Shown here one piece after another: positions 53,965 to 64,000 of a stretch of 64,000 nt of DNA. The stretch spans positions 12,629,583 to 12,693,582 of the forward strand of contig CM022670.1 of NCBI GenBank assembly GCA_012295275.1, written 5' to 3'. The stretch is from Chrysomallon squamiferum. Taxonomy: Eukaryota; Mollusca; Gastropoda; Neomphalida; Peltospiridae. The notes below the pieces were generated by a model that saw nothing but the letters and a program-made list of their open reading frames with translations, was not told the DNA's origin and did no database searches. The position numbers and the translations under genes are program-made. The number at the start of each line of letters is the position of its first letter. Within the stretch, counting starts at the first letter, position 1.

Positions 53965-54960
53965 ATCTGACAGTTAAAGAAAGGAAGGAAGAGAGAGAGA
54001 GATAAAAAAAGCACAAAAAAAAAACGGCGTGAATTATTTTATTTTTGTCTGAAGCCTCTCTATTGCATTGAACATTTAATGCCCCTCGCTGACTTTTGTA
54101 CCAGCCAGGAAGTGAGAAAAAAAACACAGAGAAAAAGAAGAATTGTTTTTTCATAAGATGGATGCTGAACTGATGACTTGAAGACTGATTTGAGTGCATG
54201 GGCGGAAACTGTAGGAGACGATTTTTCTTTTTCTTCTTCCTTGATATAAACTATTTTGTTTTAAGGACCAGACAGAGTTTAAAGAAGTTTGTTTTATCCT
54301 TTTATATATATATATATAGATATAAAACAATATATATATATATAATTGGCAGGTGTTTATTTTTTATGCATGTAACTTGAAATCACAGAAGTTGGTTGTG
54401 CGCAAGTGAAAAGACAACTCATATAAAACAATACAGAAAAAAAAAAAAAAAAAAAAAAATATTAACATAATGAAATAATTATACATAAAGGTAATAAGAA
54501 AAAAATAAATAATTTTAAAAACAATAGTTTAAAAAAATAGTTATATAAAATAAAAACAAAAACAAAAAATAAATAGAACTGTAAGAATTAAACAAAAACA
54601 AAATATACAGAAAGATTCCAGACGAAAACAAAAACTCCAAGAAATTTAATTTTACAGTCATAATTTCTTTTATACATTTTTTATAACATTAACCATTATA
54701 AATAAATAATAAATAAATAATAAATAAATATATTAATCAGTGGTAAAAAAAATTCATGCTCAGTATTTTAATAATTTCCGGAATATGGTTTTAGTCGGGT
54801 TTTTTTTTAATTTAATTTAATTTTATTATATTTCATTTTATTTCAGATCTAGGTCTTCAAAAATAAGGTCAGCTTTCAGCATCATTCACAATCAATATAT
54901 TCTTGCTTTCTAAACTATTCGACCATTTTATGATTCTGAATAAACCTTTTATCTCCTTGA
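53965..54960. other. AT-rich non-coding stretch
   Basis: (TA)n at about 54303-54344 and an A run at 54438-54459. No gene. Confidence 0.55.
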
Positions 54961-54984
54961 CCCTCATTCGTTCATGTCACTTAC

Positions 54985-55188
54985 TTGACCCGTTCAGAAA
55001 AAGCAAACACACGAAGCCTAAGCTTTCATTTGTTTGAGATTTTGACGAGTTTTTCTGTGAAGTCGGACAAAACTGATGTAATAAGGCTTTCAAATGGCTG
55101 ACTGGGACAAACACATCTGATTTTATTGGTAACAGGTTTTGACACTCGTAAGTTCTCGGCTCGACCTGAACTGAGGAGCGCGCCTTTT
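54985..55188 (-). CDS. candidate internal exon, unknown
   Basis: On the minus strand an acceptor (TTAATTTCCACCCAG, AG at 55190-55189) and a donor (GGTCAA|GTAAGTG, last exon base 54985) bracket exactly 204 bases, open in one frame in phase 1 at both ends. Translated pieces include KARSSVQVEPRTYECQ and HLKALLHQFCPTSQKN. Symmetric phase-1 exons are common in extracellular proteins. No domain is recognised, and open frames of this size arise by chance. Confidence 0.25.
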
Positions 55189-55244
55189 CTGGGTGGAAAT
55201 TAAATTGGCACAAAAAAATGAGCAGGAGCTGCAAGACTTTCTAA

Positions 55245-55389
55245 TCAATCTCTTTTTCTGCTTCTTTCTTTTTCTTTTTTTTTTTTTTTTTTTTTTTTCC
55301 CAAATTTTCTTTCACTCTTCTTTGTCTTATTCTTCTTTTCCTTTTTTTTTTCTTCTTCGTAGTCTTTTCTTTCTTTCTTTTCTCCTGTT

Positions 55390-55423
<34 letters not shown>

Positions 55424-55430
55424 TCATTTG
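55245..55430. repeat. T-rich/CTT low-complexity tract
   Basis: T runs at about 55278-55299 and 55392-55416, with TTC/CTT words between. Confidence 0.9.
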
Positions 55431-56010
55431 CTGTCATAATTCTGACCAAAGCGTGATGACAGCAATACATTTGGAATAAGACTTTTCATTTATTTCATTC
55501 ATTTTTATTTGATATCCAGTAATTTTTATGGCACGATTGCTTTAGTGTTCGGTTCCGTTCATCAAAAGCCTTTGACGCCAAGAGAGATCCATTTATGTAT
55601 TCACATTCTGAATTAAGTATCACTCGCTTTTTATACCTTTTCAATTTGGTTAAGTTTCAAATGATTTTTTGCACTAACTCTCTGAGATCAGTTGACTTCA
55701 GAGGCCATATTTAGGTCTACAATTGACACAATCGTTTATATGACTAACTTGAATAGTTTTGATGTGTCGCGATCTTTTTTTCTTTATGCGTTATCAAATT
55801 CTTTTGAAAACAGTGTTAAGTATCCACCTTACTATTCTGATATGTACACATCTTCTGCATGTTTATATATGCAGATGTCTCTGTCTGAGTGTATCCCTTG
55901 ACTGTCTGTCTGTTTATCCTTTGTCTGAGATTTTGGTGATAATTACCTTCAAAAGAAAAAAGATTTAAGGATACATTCCATCCCTCGTCTATCATTCTCT
56001 CTGTCTATTT
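55430..56010. other. non-coding stretch
   Basis: No supported feature. Confidence 0.5.
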
Positions 56011-56011
56011 G

Positions 56012-56014
<3 letters not shown>

Positions 56015-56068
<54 letters not shown>

Positions 56069-56155
56069 TTCTCTATCTCTCTATTTATTTATCTACCCAT
56101 CTGACTCTATTTATCTCTCTATCTGTCTGTCTGTCTATCTATCTATCTAATCTCT
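56015..56155 (+). repeat. (CTAT)n microsatellite
   Basis: Pure to about 56066, then imperfect CTAT/CTGT/CTCT to the border of the candidate exon. Confidence 0.93.
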
Positions 56156-56398
56156 CTATATTCGCTTTCTTTGACCTTCATTGAAATTATATTCTCCAGA
56201 AGGCAATATTACCAAAACCTCTGACGCCACATCTAACAGAAGAAGACAATAATTACGGAACTTATCTTCAATTACTGGGTGTGAGACAGACTGTTGAAGG
56301 ATCGTCCTGGATTCGTTCAAGAACGGATAGGCTGTCACGTAATTGCATTCTAAACGGCTAGACAATTTTCGGGTTCCTGAAAAGCGCTCTGTCTCTGC
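56156..56398 (-). CDS. candidate exon, unknown
   Basis: Minus strand: TACTAAGCTTGTTTACAG (branch-point-like word plus acceptor, AG at 56400-56399) opens a phase-0 frame of 80 codons to TAG at 56156-56158. The translation is mixed in composition (AETERFSGTRKLSSRLECNY at the start, SHPVIEDKFRNYC in the middle). An alternative donor GAAG|GTCAAA near its end would be phase 1 and compatible with the 55188-54985 candidate downstream on the same strand. No domain is recognised. Confidence 0.25.
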   Translation of the reverse strand, partial: AETERFSGTRKLSSRLECNYVTAYPFLNESRTILQQSVSHPVIEDKFRNYCLLLLDVASEVLVILPSGEYNFNEGQRKRI

Positions 56399-56424
56399 CT
56401 GTAAACAAGCTTAGTACTGATATT

Positions 56425-56495
56425 AAAAAAAAAAAAAAAAAAAAACAACATATATTTTTTTATTATTTATTTATTTTTTATTTTTTTTTTTTTTG
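56425..56495. repeat. poly-A and poly-T tracts
   Basis: An A run of about 20, then T-rich sequence. Confidence 0.9.
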
Positions 56496-56504
56496 GTCTT
56501 AAAG

Positions 56505-56590
56505 TGAACATCGACCCAGTGACACAGTAACAAATCTGGACGATGAACTGTGAAGTCGCTGGTTCGAATAATCCATGGAATTTTACCCTC
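56505..56590 (+). repeat. tRNA-like fragment, possible SINE
   Basis: GACACAGTAACAAATCTGG resembles a tRNA D-arm/A box. About 20 bases on, GTCGCTGGTTCGAATAATCC fits a pol III B box and T-arm except for extra bases in GAATAATCC. No tail repeat or target duplication is recognised. Confidence 0.33.
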
Positions 56591-56599
56591 ATATTTCGT

Positions 56600-57150
56600 G
56601 GCATCAATAATTATCAGGTTGAATTTTTTTAACCAGACATCAGTCGTGTTTTGTGTTAGGGTATATGTGTATGAGTGTTTGTATGTTTGTGTGTAGTATG
56701 TATGTATGTGTGCAGATAGGTTGGGAAGTAGGTGTATGTGATTGTGACATATGCACGTGTGTGTATATGCGTTTTAACTGTATTTTATATCAGTGTAAGT
56801 ATATGTAATATATAAGTACAAGTTAAACATGAGTTAAAGTCACCAACGTTAACCTCATGGCTCAACAAAAGTTTGGTTTGCTCTGACTCATGATTAAACG
56901 AGAAAGTCACGAACTTTTTAATATGTACATCATGGCCTATAACGTATAATATAGATTTAGATATAGATAAGGATGATTTGATTCCGTTATTAAACGTATA
57001 TATATATATATATATAATGACTTTTATCTATCTATCCATCTATATTAAATCATATCATATATATATATATATGCGTATATGTTTAGGTATGTTCGGAAAG
57101 TGCTCATTCACTTTTGTTCTAATTACAATGTACATTTTTGAACACCAATT
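56600..57150. other. non-coding stretch with GT and TA words
   Basis: GT-rich text at 56650-56770, and TA microsatellites near 56998-57015 and 57058-57073. Confidence 0.55.
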
Positions 57151-57640
57151 ACGTATTTGGAATCCATAAATCTGCGTCGAAAATTTCCAAAACAGAGCGA
57201 GTCTTTTCATTACACGTTGTTTGACCGCAAGGGATTCATTGACCTCTGCCGTCCACTGCAACAAGGTCGCAGAATAAACGACACGGAGCGACTGGAAGCC
57301 CATAAATATTCAATCACTCATTCCCACCGGCGTTTAGATTCCTAGATACGTCTTGGTTACCTCTCCAGACGGACGGACGGACGTTGTAGTCATTTCTGCG
57401 CGCGATCGTGGATAAGAATGTATGCCCCACTAGGGGATACACTGCAGAGGTTTATTCGGAGACGCAATGCTAATACTGGGACCGAAATAGGTGGAAATCA
57501 GAACCGCGTTGGTTTTGAGAGTCTGCAGTCCACGCTTTTGCTATTTAGATATCTTTAATTACAAGGGAGTGTCGTCATGGACCTTTTTACATAGCAACAA
57601 TTAACTGTCTGGAACTCAGTTAAAAAAAAAAGAGGGCTAT
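57150..57640. promoter_or_regulatory. high-complexity GC-richer island
   Basis: About 490 bases free of microsatellites except (GGAC)3 near 57372. It includes CCATAAATATTCAATCAC, TGCGCGCGATCG and AGAGGTTTATTCGGAG. Both strands contain open frames of similar quality (a minus ATG at 57303, MGFQSLRVVYS; a plus frame reading NLRRKFPKQSES), so neither is convincing. A regulatory element or 5' region is plausible. Confidence 0.3.
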
Positions 57641-57713
57641 AAGTAATTGTATTAATAGTGTAGTGTAGGTGTCATTTACTAATGAGTTAGGCGCTTCGCA
57701 TGTTCGGAGAAAC

Positions 57714-58200
57714 TCGATTAATTGAAATTATTCGTAGTAAATAGGGAATACTTTTATAGCCACCGACTTACGTCAACACAGTCATTACACTCATTAATAT
57801 TACATCGAGAAATACGGTTACTGCTGTTAACACTATATTTATTTGTAAGTACTACTACGAGGACTACTAAAACTACTACCGCTACTATAGGTATTATTCG
57901 ATTAATTGGAATTATTTAGAGTAAACATGGAATACATTTATATTGACCTACTTACGTCAATCGTTAAAGACATAAATATTACATCAAGAAATACGGTTGC
58001 TGTTCTTACGACTATTTTTACTTCTAATACTATTACTACTACAACCACTACTACAACTACTACAAGTATTACCACCACCCTACTGTTATTACTACTACAG
58101 GCTCAGTTTCTACTGCTACTGCTATTACTTCTACTACTATTTACTACTACTAATAATGACAATGTATTCTATTATTACTGATATTACGTCTATAACAATT
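57714..58200 (+). repeat. 180-bp tandem duplication with (ACT)n tails
   Basis: Starting at TCGATTAATTG (57714) and TCGATTAATTGG (57898), about 107 bases are repeated with scattered substitutions, including CTTACGTCAA and GAAATACGGTT. Each copy ends in an ACT triplet array. Confidence 0.8.
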
Positions 58201-58349
58201 AACGCTTCATTCTGAAATGACATCGATTATAGTTATGAATATGGTGATAATCATGCACACAAAACATTCAGCATTCATACAAAGCAGACAGAAATATGTA
58301 TACGTTTTTTGAAGATTATTAATTATATAATCATTAACAGGATAATACT

Positions 58350-58403
58350 AATAATAATAATAATAACAACAATAACAATAATAATAATAATAATATAACA
58401 GTA

Positions 58404-58438
<35 letters not shown>

Positions 58439-58455
58439 CATCATCATATTCATCA
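58350..58455 (+). repeat. (AAT)n-(CAT)n triplet array
   Basis: AAT triplets with AAC interruptions, then CAT triplets. Confidence 0.93.
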
Positions 58456-58499
58456 TCATCAGAGTCATAATAATAATAAGTTTAAAAACAAACAAACAT

Positions 58500-59750
58500 A
58501 TAAAAATGAACTTAGACACGTCATTGAGAATTTTATCGGTGTCTAACAATCTGTTTCGATTTACTGATGTTGTTGTCTATTTCAGAAACTGACACCTCCT
58601 CAGTAGACAAAGTAGAATAACGAACTGGACATCTCTTCATGTAAGTGTCACATCCAATCAGTAAGATTTTTTTCACACAGAATAAATGTCTACATTTGAT
58701 GGGAAATTATGAAGACACGAGACGAAATGTCATATTTTATTTTTATTAAAGCTGTGTACTAAAACTTCTGGCTGATCTATTGGGGTTTGTTTAGAACGAG
58801 AGACAAAGGATAAAGTTGTCTGTGCTTGTGTGCGTCTATTCATATCTGATTAAGAAAATGCTCGATATTGTTTGTCTGGTCCGTTGCATATGTCTGTATG
58901 CATTATTTATTTATTTACTTACTTATTTATTTAGTAGACTACACACACATGCAACGTAAGATCATATACGTATCATAGTCATACAAGATATGGACAAGAC
59001 AGACGTAGAGAAACATGTTTATTATTTTTATTATCATCATCATCATTTTACATTAGAGTAAAAGTTTTTTTTTTTTTGAAAACCTAAAATAATAATAATA
59101 ATAACATAGACATCGCCGAAGGAACTGACTACTAACGACATCAGTTACTTGCAAACAAAGATATTATAGAGTCTACAGTTTCTTGTTCATTGTCATTATT
59201 TCTTGATAAAAAACGAAAAAAGAGAAACGTAATCTGTACAGGTACATTAATAAATGATTCCTGCTCGTGTAACTGTAGACGCCACTCACGTGTTCAGATT
59301 AATACTTAGCAAGACCGCGACATCAGCGCTGTGCCCGGCAGCATCACAAAGCAGCAACATACGAAAATAATGATAAATTAGTAACACAAATCTGACGTAG
59401 AGATAAATATTTCGGCTTTAATAGTAAAATAATGAGGTCGTGTTTCTTGCGGTTGATATAATGTCCTTAATGATAAGATTGAGCTTTTTGTTGTTGTTTT
59501 GTTTTTAAAAAGAAAAAAAAGAAAAAACAAATTGAAAAATTATTTGTCATAGTGAAGGCTTAGAGAGATAAAAATAAATATAAAACCTAATCATCATAGA
59601 CATGTTTTAAGTAAATATACATACATACACACATACATACATACATACAATAATAACAACAATAATAATAATAATCATAATCATAAATAGCAAGGTCACA
59701 CACACTATTGTCTAAACAATAATTTCTTAGTAGCCTAATCTAAATAAACA
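58500..59750. other. non-coding stretch
   Basis: 58540-58700 and 59100-59400 are of ordinary complexity. Short ATC and AAT arrays lie near 59031 and 59090, and CATA near 59620-59650. No supported gene. Confidence 0.45.
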
Positions 59751-59755
59751 AATAA

Positions 59756-59760
59756 TAAAA

Positions 59761-59807
<47 letters not shown>

Positions 59808-59809
59808 AA
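59756..59809 (+). repeat. (AAAT)n microsatellite
   Basis: About 13 units. Confidence 0.95.
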
Positions 59810-59898
59810 ACCGCATACAAAAAGTAGATTGTTCATACTATCTTGCTGTAAACAAAAAGAAGTCAGCTCATATATAATTCATTAGTCAGCTTATTCAT

Positions 59899-59968
59899 GG
59901 GGTTTCACCTCTGGGATTTTACGATGAGGATTTCACGTTTGGGATTTCACGCATGGGATTGCACGCTC
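59899..59968 (+). repeat. 14-bp tandem repeat, 5 units
   Basis: Units of 13-15 bases with consensus GGGATTTCACGNNT start at 59899, 59913, 59928, 59941 and 59955. Confidence 0.8.
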
Positions 59969-60329
59969 GATTTACACATACTAGAACAACGACTTTTTTA
60001 AACGTGTCAGTTCTTCTCAACTCGCAACATGAATTGTGACATTAAAACAAAATAAATAAATTAATTCCTTTTTTTTTTTCTTCTAGCAGTTTTTAAGTTG
60101 TCGTCAAAGTACATTTAACTGATCAGTTATTATGATCTGGTAGAATGAAATCAGCAGGAAACGTGATCATCTCAATTATTTAGCACTTAATTACTTTGTG
60201 TGACAAACGACAATGACGACATTAACGACAGCAACAAAACAGTATCCAAAAACTATACGGGTAGTACAGTTTGCATAATGGATGGAAGCGAGAATAACAA
60301 ATGATTGTAATTTTGTTCCTGCTTTTCTG

Positions 60330-60410
60330 TTTGTCTGCTAGTGTGTACGTGCAATGTGCCACCAGAGACTGCAGTTCACTGGTTCAACTCCCAGTGGTGA
60401 TAATGTTAAG
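60330..60410 (+). repeat. tRNA-like fragment, possible SINE
   Basis: CACTGGTTCAACTCCCAGTG near 60379 forms a 5-base-pair T-arm-like hairpin with a B-box-like GGTTCAACTCC. The D-arm match upstream is poor and the loop is one base too long for a functional tRNA. Confidence 0.28.
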
Positions 60411-60535
60411 TGTGTAGATTGTGTTTTTTTTTTGTTTTTTTTTTCACTTTCGTTGTTTTATTTATTACTTTTTTTAAAATTACTGTTGGCTTCATTTCAT
60501 TCTTTTTTATTTATATTTTATTTTAGTTTTATTAC

Positions 60536-60599
<64 letters not shown>
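60536..60599 (+). repeat. (ATT)n microsatellite
   Basis: About 20 units. Confidence 0.95.
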
Positions 60600-60929
60600 T
60601 TGAACATTTTAAGATTTTGGCTTTCGGGAGAGGTTCTATTTCTAGTAATTTCTTCCTTTCTACATTATTTCTAGAGAGACAAACAAACAAAAAAAAACAT
60701 TAGTAGGTAATTAGCCACAAGAGCCAGTGAGATAATTATCTCATACTTACATCTAACTTCCAGTCTCAGATGTATTTACTGTCTGATACAAACTCGTTAA
60801 CCGCGTCACATGAGACTTACGAAATCAAGTCTGGATCGCTACACTTATATTTAATTTTTACATTAAGTCTTAGTTATACGAAAGGAAAATTCTAACTTAC
60901 ATATACGTAAAAATTTACATAATACATAC

Positions 60930-61140
60930 ACATACGTATATAAATCCATACATTATATACATACAAACACACATACAAACATATATAATTATACACATAC
61001 ATATATAAATCCATGCATTATATACATACAACCACACATACAAACATATATAATTATACACATACGTATATAAATCCATGCATTATATACATACAACCAC
61101 ACATACATACATATATAATTATACACATACATATATATAT
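60930..61140 (+). repeat. 65-bp tandem repeat, 3 units
   Basis: TATAAATCCAT recurs at exact 65-base spacing (TAAATCC at 60941, 61006 and 61071). The rest of each unit is CA/TA-rich and nearly identical, with only a few substitutions between units. Confidence 0.9.
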
Positions 61141-61199
61141 TATTAATGCGTACATACACTTACACACTCAGGTACACAGGTGTTCACAATTACACATTA

Positions 61200-62245
61200 A
61201 TATTCCTAACACATACCAAAATAATAAAAGAAATTCTGAATCGAGAAATGAACTTGACGCAGTGAAAAATATCCCAAAGGAGTCTCCGAGGAGAACTTTG
61301 ATACTGAATCTTTCTCTTCTTTACCATAGAAATTAATGCACGATATTGTTGTACTACACTTAAAAAAATCATATTATAATCTGACATTTAAAAAAACAAA
61401 GTAATTACTTTCTTCTTCTTCTTTTTTTAAAATCTTTTTTTGATTTTAGATATATTTTAAGAAATTGGACTTCTAAGTACATTTTAATTTCGTTTCTTAA
61501 AAATAAAGATAAACTCAAAAGAAAACGTATTTTGTCTAAAGGTCTCGCAAGTACATTTTTTAAATGTTAATGTTTATTTAGTGTCATATATTGATATTTA
61601 TGATTCAAATTGCTTATACCACAGCAAGGATTCAGAATTTCATTTTTTTTTTTTTTTTTTTATACGAGTCATATTTAGTCATGTCAACAAATAATACAAA
61701 ATAAGCCTCTTTAATTAAACATATTTCATTTATACTTGTTGCACTATTGTTGTTATTTATTCATCAGAAAGATTATGTACTCCACAAACTTTCACCACTT
61801 TCCAGTGCAACCCAACAACCAGCCACGTTGAAATGAAGATCATAGCAATTTACGAAAAAAACAAAAATCATAATAAAAAAATAAATAAAATTAATTTGTT
61901 TTTAAGAAATGTTCTTTCATCTAATGACAAAAAGAAACGTTTTATCTCTGTCTCTACTTTTTCTTATCTCAGAGTTTTCTACGATTATTTTCATTTACTC
62001 GTTTATCTTTTTTTTTTTCTTTTTAAAAATATTTCTTCTAGCGTTTTATGTCGAACGAATCACTCTAGGTAGTCAGTGCAGCAGATTCGTTTTGAAATTG
62101 TACACAACACATGAAAGACACCTTTATCACTCCTGTTCTAAATAACGTCTTTGAATATCTTTTGTATATTCTTTAACAGCAAAAAAATTTATATTTCCAA
62201 ATTCATATATTTTTTTTTTAAGGTTTATCAACGCTTGCTTTATGA
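61200..62245. other. AT-rich non-coding stretch
   Basis: A T run near 61644-61661. No supported gene or RNA. Confidence 0.5.
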
Positions 62246-62247
62246 CG

Positions 62248-62280
<33 letters not shown>
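62248..62280 (+). repeat. (ATT)n microsatellite
   Basis: About 10 units. Confidence 0.9.
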
Positions 62281-62281
<1 letters not shown>

Positions 62282-62345
62282 GTTTTAGTGTTTCATTGAG
62301 ACAATTAGCGGTGAGAATAAACAAAGATCTATTCTATTATACAAA

Positions 62346-63045
<700 letters not shown>

Positions 63046-63049
63046 GGGG

Positions 63050-63140
63050 ATATATATATATATATATATATATATGGACATGTAGAAAGAGATAGGCAGA
63101 TATGTATACAGAAAGTCAGACAGACAGACGCACAGACAGA
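63050..63140 (+). repeat. (TA)n and CAGA words
   Basis: TA tract to 63074, then CAGACAGACAG-type repeats. Confidence 0.88.
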
Positions 63141-63214
63141 GTTGTATGTACTGATTTAACATTTACTTTGGACAAATATATAACCGAAGAAGTAAGCAGC
63201 TATGAAATTGACTC

Positions 63215-63420
63215 TCTTATTTTTTTTTTTTTTTTTTTTTATTATTATTATTATTTTTTTTATCAACTTTATAAAAGAAGAAAAACGCCCTTAAAGAAAT
63301 AACTCAAACCCAGTCTAAGCATCAGAATATTGAATATCCTGCAGATGTCAGTAAATTATGCAACCGTTTCAGCTCTTCCGTGTTGCGCCTTTTTGTTTTT
63401 TTTTTTTTTTTTTTTTAATT
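63215..63420. repeat. T runs and (TTA)n
   Basis: T runs at about 63220-63240 and 63396-63416. Confidence 0.85.
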
Positions 63421-63770
63421 CCTCCATGCTGATGAGCACTTCAGTGGTCAACTGGCTACACATGTACGCTTTTAGGCCCAGTGGGAATGGCTATTAAGGC
63501 CAGGAGATAATTGATGTTAGATGGGCCAATGTTTGTAATTACATGCAGCGCGCGCTTGCCTTTTCACACGTAGCAAATTGATTACCGTATAAACTCCAAA
63601 AACAATGACAGAACTTGCAATTTTAAATCATATGATGATGGTGGTTTTGTTAGTAATGATTAATATTGTAGAATTTTATATTTAATTTTACAACGGTTCA
63701 AAACATTATCAGAGATAGATTATGCATATATATTTATCTGTATCTGTGTACTAAAATAGTTCCATACATA
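63420..63770. other. non-coding stretch
   Basis: Ordinary complexity with CAGTGGTCAACTGGC near 63443, possibly another decayed SINE. No supported gene. Confidence 0.35.
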
Positions 63771-63950
63771 TATTCATAAACATATATACATATTTTCATA
63801 CATACATATATTCAAACATACATATACATACATACATACATACATACATACATACGTTCATGCATACATACTTTCATACATATATACATATACATATATA
63901 CGTACATTAGAAACGTACATACATTCATATGCATGCAAACACACATCACC
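63770..63950 (+). repeat. (CATA)n microsatellite field
   Basis: CATA/TACA units, purest at about 63800-63856. Confidence 0.93.
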
Positions 63951-64000
63951 AACAAATTTAATCGGATTATTTTACTATTATTAATTTACACACTAATCTT

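Overview
The window reads as AT-rich, gene-poor animal DNA. The absence of compact ORFs, the metazoan-type splice, TATA and CRE signals, and the very dense long microsatellites ((AG)n/(CT)n tracts of 55-260 bases about every 4 kb, plus TTTA, TTA, CATA, TAC and CA arrays) fit a mollusc, most likely a cephalopod such as an octopus. That assignment is inference from repeat texture; no diagnostic gene is present. Almost every long ORF is a translated microsatellite.

Layout. 0.6-3.9 kb holds the one convincing protein gene: a TATA box near 667, a long 5' leader with a GT-AG type donor at 1716, a 157-codon ORF at 2304-2777 for a small single-pass membrane protein, and a 3' region made of decayed TTGTTCAT repeats. 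4-11.9 kb is repeat desert with a CRE-bearing block near 9.66 kb. 11.93-12.25 kb is a compact promoter-like module (two RFX X-box matches, a perfect CRE palindrome, an ETS site) with no assured gene beside it. 12.3-23 kb is desert with microsatellites. 23.78-24.59 kb is a 38-bp minisatellite of 21 full units. 27.9-29.6 kb holds two candidate exons: one on + (27947-28164), and a minus-strand exon (29551-29415) that looks like a signal-peptide exon closed by a splice donor. 30-44 kb is again repeats. 44.9-45.4 kb, 53.6-53.96 kb and 57.15-57.64 kb are high-complexity islands that could be conserved regulatory DNA or exons. 52.75-53.61 kb is the strangest stretch: a 53-bp repeat carrying TGACGTAAG is followed by an (AG)n-bounded cassette. 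The cassette joins a perfect 260-bp inverted copy of 15167-15426 to a copy of 28258-28455 through a 4-base filler. 55-56.4 kb has two weak minus-strand exon candidates, and 56.5 and 60.4 kb have tRNA-like, SINE-like fragments.

No transposase, reverse transcriptase, rRNA, canonical tRNA, CRISPR or bacterial-type operon was seen. No multi-gene system is visible. The most unusual content is structural (the chimeric cassette and the minisatellites) and regulatory (the X-box/CRE/ETS module and six perfect CRE palindromes).
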